NCBI GenBank assembly: GCA_041749255.1
Contig: JBGTBR010000069.1
Location: forward strand, 25,393-89,392
Length of the DNA: 64,000 bases
Origin: JABDLO01 sp041749255
Lineage (GTDB): Bacteria > Bacteroidota > Bacteroidia > Chitinophagales > Saprospiraceae
Direction: 5' to 3'
Shown: one piece after another, positions 53,943-61,694 of the stretch
How the letters are laid out: every line of letters begins with the position of its first letter
Position numbering within the stretch: position 1 is the stretch's first letter
Program-made: the position numbers and the translations under genes
Notes under the pieces: generated by a model
What the model saw: only the letters and a program-made list of their open reading frames with translations
Told to the model about the DNA's origin: nothing
Databases searched by the model: none

Positions 53943-54100
53943 GGTAAACTTTTCGTTGGCTATTTAAATTCAAACATAATTATTCTAACCTTACATTGGT
54001 CAGAAAATGAAGATTCCTTTTGTAAAGGCTGGAAAAGCGGTCAGTTAGTACTAAACAAAAAAGCACAAAAAGCTCCTCAGTGAAACCTTTTGTGCTCGTG
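53943..54100 (-). terminator. Terminator of tRNA-His within the malQ/tRNA gap
   Basis: On the minus strand, AGCACAAAA (54096-54088) pairs with TTTTGTGCT (54070-54062) and runs into a T-rich tract (54062-54053). It begins 5 bases after the tRNA 3' end. The rest of the stretch to malQ holds a minus-strand TATGTTTG (53978-53971) that could be the malQ -7 box. Confidence 0.75.
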
Positions 54101-54175
54101 GGTGGAAGATGGGATTCGAACCCACGACCCTCGGAACCACAATCCGATGCTCTAACCTACTGAGCTACAACCACC
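54101..54175 (-). tRNA. tRNA-His (GTG anticodon)
   Basis: Cloverleaf on the minus strand: D arm GCTC...GAGC, anticodon stem TCGGA/TCCGA with loop TTGTGGT (anticodon GTG), T arm GTGGG-TTCGAAT-CCCAT. The extra 5' G at position -1 faces C73, the histidine identity pair. The acceptor stem as read has two adjacent T-T mismatches at 5-68 and 6-67. CCA is not encoded. A well-matched promoter lies upstream and a terminator directly downstream, so it is transcribed alone. Confidence 0.93.
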
Positions 54176-54193
54176 GTTTTGTCAATTGCGTTG

Positions 54194-54224
54194 CAAAAAT
54201 ATCAATTGATGCCTTATAAACAAA
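54194..54224 (-). promoter_or_regulatory. Promoter of tRNA-His
   Basis: On the minus strand TTTG (54224-54221), 19 bp, then TATTTTTG (54201-54194). This is a full match to the Bacteroidota TTTG-N19-TAnnTTTG consensus. Transcription would start about 10 bp before the tRNA 5' end. Confidence 0.75.
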
Positions 54225-54261
54225 CAAGAAGGGAAAATAATTCTGCTGTTAATTTCAAAAA

Positions 54262-55053
54262 TTACTGAACGAGTTCATCTTCGGGATTGGATTTTAATTC
54301 AAACTCCATAGAAACAGGATTATTGGGGATATTAACCGTTTTTCCCTGGTTATCTACAAGGGTTAGAGTAATGGTATTCTTACCTAAAGGCAATCCATCT
54401 ATATAGTAAGGCTGCCAGCGGTTGATACTGTGGACTCCACCATTGATATCGGCTTTGACAGCAAATTCGTCACCTAATGTTACGTCCTTCAGATAAAAAT
54501 CCAACATTACCCTTTCCGTCTCTTCTTTACCTATATAAACACCCTTTGGACGACTGTACCACAACATCATTCCTTCTATAGGTTCCTGGTTCACCACTGT
54601 ATTATCTTTAATTTTTACTTTGTATGAAATAAAAGCATCCCTTGTTTTAATACTTTCGTGATACGATCTGGAAAGAAAAGCCAACATATAGTGTTCTCCA
54701 TCCCTAATGTCCTGATTGAAAGTAGCCGTGTATTTAGCATAATATGGATCAGAACCCATAATCAAATGGATATGCTGCCCTTCTTTACTGTTAGCGCACA
54801 TTTTTCGGGCTGCATCTGAAGTCTGTTCGCCAAGTTCATATGTATCACTGTCAACCTCAAATTCAAATATGCCATCTTTATATGAATTAAATTCCAGTTC
54901 TGCGTCGGGATATTCCGGAGAATCTTCGAATGCTGTCAATACATAATTTTTGTCTGATATTTTATTCTCGTTTTCTGTTTCTGTAGTTTCATTCTTGCTT
55001 TTACAAGAGAATAATAATGAACTTAAAAATAAAATCAATAATAGGTTTTTCAT
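54262..55053 (-). CDS. Secreted lipoprotein of unknown function
   Basis: A 263-residue lipoprotein: signal with lipobox LLFSC (Cys17) and an acidic Ser/Thr/Glu-rich linker (KSKNETTETENENK). The folded part has beta-sandwich character and the motif KEGQHIHLIMGSDPYYAKYTATFNQDIRDGEHYMLAFLSRSYHES, seen in Bacteroidota lipoproteins sometimes annotated as phosphopeptide-binding; this annotation is weakly founded. It ends in a second beta domain (INGGVHSINRWQPYYIDGLPLGKNTITLTLVD...). Histidines in QHIHL could bind metal. No operon partner; it lies between tRNA-His and the LysR gene. Function not known. Confidence 0.65.
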   Translation of the reverse strand: MKNLLLILFLSSLLFSCKSKNETTETENENKISDKNYVLTAFEDSPEYPDAELEFNSYKDGIFEFEVDSDTYELGEQTSDAARKMCANSKEGQHIHLIMGSDPYYAKYTATFNQDIRDGEHYMLAFLSRSYHESIKTRDAFISYKVKIKDNTVVNQEPIEGMMLWYSRPKGVYIGKEETERVMLDFYLKDVTLGDEFAVKADINGGVHSINRWQPYYIDGLPLGKNTITLTLVDNQGKTVNIPNNPVSMEFELKSNPEDELVQ

Positions 55054-55170
55054 CTGATGTAAATTTTAAATGAATATTAATGGTTGCCTAAACTCAATGG
55101 GGTATGTTCATATAAACTATCCAGACGATGAGTTTGTTTTAAATAAAAAATTTCCAGCCCGTCGATAACT

Positions 55171-56079
55171 TCAAGCCTGCGTGTCCGATTTTTTATACAC
55201 ATTGTGAATGTGTAAGTAATTATGAAGTGCAGGGTTATCGTTTTCTGAATTCCATGCCAGATACAATGTTGTTCTTTGTCTTATTTCTTTCAATTCAATA
55301 AATCGCACATGTAAATTATATCCAGCTGATAAAGATGTAGGGATTATTGAAACACCAATTTCATTTTCAACCAGTCGAAATATAGTAGTTGCATGCACTG
55401 ATCGATGGGTTATTCCAGGAATAAATCCCTGATCTGCAAATATACTTATGACGGCATCGTAATATTCTTCGCTATAACTCCTTTCAAATAAAATAAATTT
55501 TTCATTTTTTAATTGAGAAACATCAGTAAAGTTATCGTCAGCGATCCAATGATTTTCTGGTAGTACCAAAGAGAATGTTTCGGAAAATACAGGGACAATC
55601 TCAATTTCTTTGGGGACAACACTTTTCCGAATATAAGCAATATCGATTTGCCTCGTTTTCAAACCTTCAATTTGTTTGTTGTTTGACATTTCGTCCAATG
55701 AAATCGTGATACCAGGATACAAGTCATTCATAGTCTTCAGCTGCATTGGCAATACATTTTGCATAGCGGATCCTAAAAATCCAATTTTAAGCATACCCTC
55801 CAAACCTCTATCGATCGAATGAATTTGAGCAATGGCACCATCTAATTGAGTAATTAAACTGCCGGATTTATCTTTTAAATATTTTCCAGCCCGCGTCAAA
55901 GAAACACTTTTATTTGATCGGTAAAGTAAAGCTACACCTATGACACTTTCCAGTAATTTTATCTGCTTTGAAAGTGCGGGTTGACTGATAAAAAGCCGTG
56001 CAGCTGCCTTTCCGAAATGCAACTCTTCAGCTAGTACATAAAAGTATCGCAAATGGCGCATTTCAATATTATAACTCAT
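55171..56079 (-). CDS. LysR-type transcriptional regulator, divergent from hut
   Basis: A 302-residue LysR regulator. The N-terminal winged HTH (MRHLRYFYVLAEELHFGKAAARLFISQPALSKQIKLLE, given as its region at about 7-65) is followed by a linker helix and a two-lobe effector-binding domain (about 90-295; GMLKIGFLGSAMQNVLP starts it). It is transcribed away from hutH with a 75-bp spacer, the classical position for a regulator of the adjacent operon. Its effector is likely histidine or urocanate (inference). The ATG at 56079 is chosen; the Met six codons later also fits. One copy of the ATAGTTATCAA repeat covers its start codon, so it may repress itself. Confidence 0.88.
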   Translation of the reverse strand: MSYNIEMRHLRYFYVLAEELHFGKAAARLFISQPALSKQIKLLESVIGVALLYRSNKSVSLTRAGKYLKDKSGSLITQLDGAIAQIHSIDRGLEGMLKIGFLGSAMQNVLPMQLKTMNDLYPGITISLDEMSNNKQIEGLKTRQIDIAYIRKSVVPKEIEIVPVFSETFSLVLPENHWIADDNFTDVSQLKNEKFILFERSYSEEYYDAVISIFADQGFIPGITHRSVHATTIFRLVENEIGVSIIPTSLSAGYNLHVRFIELKEIRQRTTLYLAWNSENDNPALHNYLHIHNVYKKSDTQA

Positions 56080-56154
56080 AGTTATCAATACATGAATTTA
56101 AATCATTAATAGTTATCAAAAATAGTTATTATTTTTGATAGTCAAAGAGGAGAG
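56078..56154. promoter_or_regulatory. Divergent hut/LysR control region with inverted repeat operator
   Basis: A perfect inverted repeat TATCAAAAAT - 7 bp - ATTTTTGATA covers 56114-56140. Each half carries a TATTTTTG -7-like box, one facing hutH (56130-56137) and one facing lysR (56124-56117). The motif ATAGTTATCAA occurs at 56078-56088 and 56109-56119, 31 bp apart (three helical turns), with a partial copy at 56122. A strong AGAGGAG-type ribosome binding site (56146-56152) precedes the hutH ATG. Confidence 0.65.
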
Positions 56155-57726
56155 ATGATTATTTTCAAATATGGAAAAGACCGATTAACTGCAGGTTCTG
56201 CACTATCTCTTGCACGGGGACACATGAAAGGCGTCCTGGACAAGGATATAATCCTGAATATAGAGAAAAGTGCATCTACCGTCGCTACAATGCTGGAACG
56301 CAACGCTGAGGCTGTCTATGGTGTAAATACCGGTTTTGGACCACTATGCACCGTGATGATTCCGCAAAGAGATGTCCTTACACTTCAACGAAATCTCTTG
56401 ATCAGCCACAGTGTTGGGGTAGGGAACAATTGCGATACACTTATCGTAAAGTTGATGATGATAACCAAGGTACATGCATTAAGTCTTGGTTATTCAGGTA
56501 TAACCCTCGAAACATTAGAGAGAATCATATGGCATATTGATCATGATGTAATACCGGTAGTTCCTTGTCAAGGATCCGTTGGAGCATCGGGCGATTTGGC
56601 TCCGTTGAGTCATTGTTTTCTGCCACTAATCGGATTGGGACATGTAAACCATGAAGGTCAAGTCAGACCTTCTTCTGAAATATTACAGCTTTTTGATTTA
56701 GCCCCAATTACTTTAAAAGCCAAAGAAGGTCTCGCATTGATCAATGGTACTCAGTTTATAGCGGCACATGCTATTTGTGTAGTTGAAAAATTACATTTAG
56801 CACTTACCCAGGCCGACATAACCGGAGCATTGATGGTAGAAGCTTTATCCGGTTCTGCCTCACCATTTGACCCGGATTTGCATCGACTTAGACCGTTTAA
56901 AGGAAATATGCACGTTGCAGAAAGGCTACATTATTTGATTCATGGCACTGAAATAAACATTTCGCATATTGATTGTGAAAGAGTCCAAGACCCCTATTCT
57001 TTGAGGTGCATGCCACAGGTACATGGAACTTCAAGAGATGTATGGTTGCATTTAAAAGAACGGACTGAAATAGAGATCAATTCTGTTACTGACAATCCGG
57101 TTATTTTTGAAGGGGAAAAGATCATAAGTGGTGGCAGTTTTCATGGTCAGCCTCTTGCTTTAACCCTTGATTACGCCTGTCTTGCCGCATCAGAAATAGG
57201 TAGTATATCTGAACGGCGCACCTATTTATCATTAGAAGGAACCACAAGTGGAGTGCCAAAGCTTCTCATTAAAGACGAGGGCATCAATTCCGGTTTTATG
57301 ATTCCCCAATACACTTCTGCTGCATTAGTCAGCGAAAATAAAACTCTATGCTACCCTGCAAGTGCTGATAGTATTCCCACATCATTAGGACAGGAAGATC
57401 ACGTTAGTATGGGGTCTATCTCAGGTCGAAAAGCACTTCAGGTGACTGAAAACGTTTTAAAAATATTGGGAATAGAATTACTTTGTGTTGCTCAGGCCAT
57501 AGATTTTAAAAGGCCAATGAAAACCCATCCTATACTGGAAGCTGTAGTAAAAGAAGTCAGATCAAAAATTCCTCACATCACTCACGATGTCCTGATAGGA
57601 GAGTATATGCACATGGCCATCTCATTGATTTATGAAGGGACGGTTGCAGAGATTGTTAAAAATAAAAAAATGGAAGGTTATGAAAACTTTAGAACCGCAT
57701 ATGACGAGTTATTCGAAGTTTATTGA
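56155..57726 (+). CDS. hutH: Histidine ammonia-lyase
   Basis: A 523-residue enzyme releasing ammonia from histidine to give urocanate, the first step of histidine use. The MIO cofactor forms from Ala144-Ser145-Gly146 in GSVGASGDLAPLSH. Flanking motifs are YGVNTGFGPL, NGTQF, SVTDNPVIF and GGSFHGQPLA. Length is standard (about 510). Start supported by a purine-rich ribosome binding site, unusual in this AT-rich genome. It is the first gene of hutH-hutU-hutI-hutG, with its 3' end overlapping hutU. Confidence 0.95.
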   Translation: MIIFKYGKDRLTAGSALSLARGHMKGVLDKDIILNIEKSASTVATMLERNAEAVYGVNTGFGPLCTVMIPQRDVLTLQRNLLISHSVGVGNNCDTLIVKLMMITKVHALSLGYSGITLETLERIIWHIDHDVIPVVPCQGSVGASGDLAPLSHCFLPLIGLGHVNHEGQVRPSSEILQLFDLAPITLKAKEGLALINGTQFIAAHAICVVEKLHLALTQADITGALMVEALSGSASPFDPDLHRLRPFKGNMHVAERLHYLIHGTEINISHIDCERVQDPYSLRCMPQVHGTSRDVWLHLKERTEIEINSVTDNPVIFEGEKIISGGSFHGQPLALTLDYACLAASEIGSISERRTYLSLEGTTSGVPKLLIKDEGINSGFMIPQYTSAALVSENKTLCYPASADSIPTSLGQEDHVSMGSISGRKALQVTENVLKILGIELLCVAQAIDFKRPMKTHPILEAVVKEVRSKIPHITHDVLIGEYMHMAISLIYEGTVAEIVKNKKMEGYENFRTAYDELFEVY

Positions 57727-59374
57727 AAAATATGCAAGCCACCCAGATTATAAGGCCCCCAGAGGTACCCGGCTGAATGCCAGATCATGGCAAACAGAAG
57801 CACCACTGAGAATGATCTTAAACAATCTCGATTCAGAAGTGGCAGAAAACCCCAGCGAGCTTGTTGTATACGGTGGTACTGGTCGAGCAGCAAGGAGTAT
57901 TACTGATCTTAAAAAAATTATTGACTGTTTGTTGAAATTATCTGACGAGGAAAGTCTACTCATCCAATCTGGTCGTCCTGTAGGTATCATTCCTACGCAT
58001 AGAATGGCTCCAAGGGTTTTAATAGCGAACAGCAACCTGGTGCCTCATTGGGCCAATTGGGAACATTACCAGGACTTATACGAAAGGGGACTGATGATGT
58101 ATGGACAAATGACAGCCGGGAGTTGGATATATATAGGGTCTCAGGGTATTCTTCAAGGCACATATGAAACATTCATGGCATGTGGAAGAAAGCATTTCCA
58201 GGGTGATTTAAGAAAAAAATGGTTGGTAACCGGTGGACTTGGAGGAATGGGAGGAGCTCAGCCATTGGCAGCCACCATTGCAGGGGCTACTTTTCTTGGT
58301 ATCGATGTAGATCCGGATCGAATCAGGAAAAGACTGGAAACCCGATACATCGATAAAATGACCTCATCGTATGAAGAGGCTATCCAGTGGTCGTTAGAAG
58401 CTCGAGACAAGGGTGAGGCTATATCTATAGGGCTAGTAGGCAATATTGTAGATGTCTTGGGAAGAATGGTAGATGATGGATTGACTCCGGATATACTTAC
58501 CGACCAAACCTCAGCACACGACCCTGTTTTTGGTTATATTCCTCAAGGGTTGAGTTTGGATCAAGCAGCTGATTTAAGAAAAAAAGATGCAGCAGAGTAT
58601 AAAAAGAAATCATTAGAAAGTATGGCGCAGCATGTGCAATACATGCTCGAGTTACAAAAAAGAGGAAGTATAACTTTTGATTATGGAAATAATCTCAGAG
58701 AATTTGCTTTCCAGGGAGGAGAAAAGAATGCTTTTGATTTTCCTGGATTCGTTCCAGCCTATATTAGACCTTTATTTTGCGAAGGTAAAGGACCTTTCAG
58801 GTGGGTAGCTTTATCCGGAGATCCAGAAGATATATACACGACGGATGAAGCCCTGATAAAAGCTTTTCCGGAAAACACAAATATGATTCATTGGCTAAAG
58901 GAAGCTAAGGCAAAAGTGGCATTCCAGGGATTGCCAAGCAGGATTTGTTGGTTGGGAATGGGTGAAAGGCAAAAAGCTGGATTGATATTCAATGAGTTAG
59001 TAAGATCAGGCAGAGTAAAGGCACCTATTGTTATTGGCAGGGATCATTTAGACTGTGGTTCGGTAGCCTCCCCAAACAGGGAAACAGAAGGAATGCTGGA
59101 TGGCAGCGATGCAGTTTCTGATTGGCCACTGCTCAATCTCATGGGAAATACAGCAGGAGGTGCGACATGGGTATCCTTTCATCATGGAGGAGGTGTCGGT
59201 ATGGGTTATAGTCAACATGCCGGTATGGTCGTCCTTGCCGATGGATCAGAGAGAGCAGAAGTTTGCCTTAAACGCGTATTACATATCGATCCGGCTATGG
59301 GAATTTTCAGACATAAGGATGCGGGTTATCAACGAGCCACGGAAATGAGTACTTTACACAAGCTTGATTTTTAA
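57680..59374 (+). CDS. hutU: Urocanate hydratase
   Basis: Hydrates urocanate to imidazolonepropionate using tightly bound NAD. The N-terminal KYASHPDYKAPRGTRLNARSWQTEAPLRMILNNLD and GGTGRAARS motifs are characteristic, as are GLGGMGGAQP (NAD-binding) and FQGLPSRICWLGMGER with the catalytic Cys region. Start is uncertain: ATG at 57680 has a GGAAGG site two bases upstream; ATG at 57701 (MTSYSKF) better fits homologues. Either overlaps the hutH end. Length near 560 is normal. The stop overlaps the hutI start by one base. Confidence 0.93.
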   Translation: MKTLEPHMTSYSKFIEKYASHPDYKAPRGTRLNARSWQTEAPLRMILNNLDSEVAENPSELVVYGGTGRAARSITDLKKIIDCLLKLSDEESLLIQSGRPVGIIPTHRMAPRVLIANSNLVPHWANWEHYQDLYERGLMMYGQMTAGSWIYIGSQGILQGTYETFMACGRKHFQGDLRKKWLVTGGLGGMGGAQPLAATIAGATFLGIDVDPDRIRKRLETRYIDKMTSSYEEAIQWSLEARDKGEAISIGLVGNIVDVLGRMVDDGLTPDILTDQTSAHDPVFGYIPQGLSLDQAADLRKKDAAEYKKKSLESMAQHVQYMLELQKRGSITFDYGNNLREFAFQGGEKNAFDFPGFVPAYIRPLFCEGKGPFRWVALSGDPEDIYTTDEALIKAFPENTNMIHWLKEAKAKVAFQGLPSRICWLGMGERQKAGLIFNELVRSGRVKAPIVIGRDHLDCGSVASPNRETEGMLDGSDAVSDWPLLNLMGNTAGGATWVSFHHGGGVGMGYSQHAGMVVLADGSERAEVCLKRVLHIDPAMGIFRHKDAGYQRATEMSTLHKLDF

Positions 59375-60627
59375 TGAATACTTTCACTCATAATAAGCAG
59401 TATACCATCATGGGTCCGTTTACTCAAATAGTAACAATGGACAAAGTCAGGTATAATGGTCCTGTAACGTCAAAAGATTTGAATATTGCCGAAAACAAGT
59501 GGATTGCTGTAGATCGCGGCAATATTGTAGGTATAGGTGAATTATTGGAATTCAGGCAACTCTTTTCAAATGATTACTCGATTCAGGAAATGGAGAAACC
59601 TACAGTTTTATTACCCGGTTTCATTGACTGCCATACCCATATTTGTTATGGGGGAAACAGGATTGATGATTTCAGTAAAAAGTTACAGGGAATACCTTAT
59701 CTCCAAATAGCAAAGGAGGGTGGGGGTATCTTTTCAACGGTTAGTGCTACACGAAAGAGTGAATACTCTGATCTATTGATCAATACCAAATTACGTGCAA
59801 GGTCAATGATGGAATGCGGTATAACCACAATAGAAGTAAAAAGTGGATATGGATTGAGTGTTGAAGACGAAATTCGAATGCTAAAAGTGATAAGACAAGT
59901 AGGTGAGGAAATAGATGCCGACATCATTTCAACATGCCTGGCAGCTCACACGCTTCCCCCAGATTTTAATGGAAATAAAAAAGAATATCTCGATATTATG
60001 GCAGAAGAACTCTTGCCTGAGATCAAAAGACAATCCCTGTCAAAAAGGGTAGATATATTTGTGGAAGACACTGCCTTTTCAGTAGACGAATCGAAGAGTT
60101 ATTTACATAAAGCAAAACGACTTGGATTCGACCTTACGGTTCATGCAGATCAGTTTACCGCTGGGGGGAGTACGCTTGCTGTCGATGTCAACGCTGTCAG
60201 TGCGGATCATCTTGAGGCATCAGGTGACAAAGAAATAGAGATCCTGGCTAAAAGCAATACAGTAGCCGTGGTTTTACCCGGAGCGTCCATGGGTTTAGGG
60301 ATTCCATTTGCCCCTGCACGTAAATTGCTCGATAAAGGCTGTTGTGTTGCTGTAGCTTCGGATTGGAATCCCGGGTCTGCTCCAATGGGGCATCTTCTTA
60401 CACAATTAGGTGTTTTAGCTGCCTATGAGAAACTCTCCGTGGCAGAATCATTGGCTTCCATCACATGCAGGGCAGCTAAAGCATTACGACTTTCTGATAG
60501 AGGCAAAATACAAAATGGCATGAGAGCTGACCTGGTGGGCTTTCCATCTTCAGATTACCGTGAAATCATATACAGGCAGGGGCAATTAAAACCTTCCCAC
60601 GTTTGGATCAAAGGACAGCAAATTTGA
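59374..60627 (+). CDS. hutI: Imidazolonepropionase
   Basis: A 417-residue amidohydrolase opening imidazolonepropionate to N-formiminoglutamate. Metal site is DCHTHICYGGNR, with the substrate-loop region KLQGIPYLQIAKEGGGIFSTVSATR. Further ligands lie in CLAAHTLPP (His), HADQF (His) and ASDWNPGSAP (Asp). The urease-like motif KEGGGI is diagnostic. Length standard. Translational coupling to hutU through TAATG. Confidence 0.95.
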   Translation: MNTFTHNKQYTIMGPFTQIVTMDKVRYNGPVTSKDLNIAENKWIAVDRGNIVGIGELLEFRQLFSNDYSIQEMEKPTVLLPGFIDCHTHICYGGNRIDDFSKKLQGIPYLQIAKEGGGIFSTVSATRKSEYSDLLINTKLRARSMMECGITTIEVKSGYGLSVEDEIRMLKVIRQVGEEIDADIISTCLAAHTLPPDFNGNKKEYLDIMAEELLPEIKRQSLSKRVDIFVEDTAFSVDESKSYLHKAKRLGFDLTVHADQFTAGGSTLAVDVNAVSADHLEASGDKEIEILAKSNTVAVVLPGASMGLGIPFAPARKLLDKGCCVAVASDWNPGSAPMGHLLTQLGVLAAYEKLSVAESLASITCRAAKALRLSDRGKIQNGMRADLVGFPSSDYREIIYRQGQLKPSHVWIKGQQI

Positions 60628-60628
60628 T

Positions 60629-61621
60629 ATGGATCATCTTTTATTATATAAAGACCCCTCGCAATACCTGGCTTCCCAAGCTGAAGCTTATAAGGGAAGG
60701 ATAGACCATGAAAGTGATCGTTTTCAATTTCGATGGCACCAGGTGATCCACTCTATCGATCTTTCCATCAATGATATTGTCCCGCCAGTCCATGCTGGAA
60801 TTGCCATTGTCGGTTATGCTGTCGATGAAGGGGTAAAAAGAAATAATGGAAGACCCGGTGCAGCATCCGGTCCTGATATTATAAGAAAAAAACTGGGAGT
60901 GTTGCCGGTTCATCATAATGAACACTGGGAGATAATGGATTGCGGTAGTATATTTTGCAAAGATGAAAATCAGGAGGATAGTCAAGAACTTTTAGCAACA
61001 ACCATTTACCACCTATTGCAGAAACAATGGTTGCCGGTCATTATTGGTGGTGGACATGATCTATCCTATGGTTCTCATAAAGGGTTGTCCAGATTTGCAA
61101 AAGAACGTCCATGTGGCATCATTAATTTTGATGCACATTTTGATTTGAGAAAGCCTAATCCTCTTCCTAATTCCGGTACACCCTTTTATCAATTAATGGA
61201 AGAAAATCTTAAACATTATTGTGTCATTGGTATTCAAAAAAATGCCAACACTTCATTACTCTTCAATACAGCCGATAATTTAGGGGTTCGGTATTATACT
61301 AATGATAGTATTTACGATAACAGGCGTCAAATATTTGAAGAAATAGAGCACTTCATTGATGAGATTACATTTTTGCATCTTTCTATAGATCTGGACTTTT
61401 TTTCCTCTTCCATAGCACCTGGTGTGAGTGCTCCTTCGCTATTTGGGCCTGATTTCCATACATCCTGGCCACTGATCTACAAAGTATTTCAATCCTCTAA
61501 ACTGAAGGTATTGGATATAGCTGAATACAATCCGTCTTATGACATAGATAACATGACTGCACAGCTCGCTGCCGGTTTAGTTTTCCGGTACTTACAGACG
61601 CTGTGCGAATTCAATAATTAA
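60629..61621 (+). CDS. hutG: Formimidoylglutamase (arginase/HutG family)
   Basis: A 330-residue ureohydrolase-fold enzyme converting N-formiminoglutamate to glutamate and formamide. Mn ligands are visible: GGGHDLSYG (His), NFDAHFDLRKP (Asp-x-His-x-Asp) and LSIDLDFFSSS (Asp-x-Asp). N-terminal insertion IVGYAVDEGVKRNNGRPGAASGPDIIR is typical of HutG. The gene follows hutI by one base. The operon lacks hutF, so the direct one-step route to glutamate is expected. The S9 gene lies convergent downstream. Confidence 0.88.
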   Translation: MDHLLLYKDPSQYLASQAEAYKGRIDHESDRFQFRWHQVIHSIDLSINDIVPPVHAGIAIVGYAVDEGVKRNNGRPGAASGPDIIRKKLGVLPVHHNEHWEIMDCGSIFCKDENQEDSQELLATTIYHLLQKQWLPVIIGGGHDLSYGSHKGLSRFAKERPCGIINFDAHFDLRKPNPLPNSGTPFYQLMEENLKHYCVIGIQKNANTSLLFNTADNLGVRYYTNDSIYDNRRQIFEEIEHFIDEITFLHLSIDLDFFSSSIAPGVSAPSLFGPDFHTSWPLIYKVFQSSKLKVLDIAEYNPSYDIDNMTAQLAAGLVFRYLQTLCEFNN

Positions 61622-61694
61622 ACTGAAAAGCAACCCGATTTCCTCTAAATGTATATTTCGCTATAGTCCGGATCAAACCAAAAACATACAGGTC

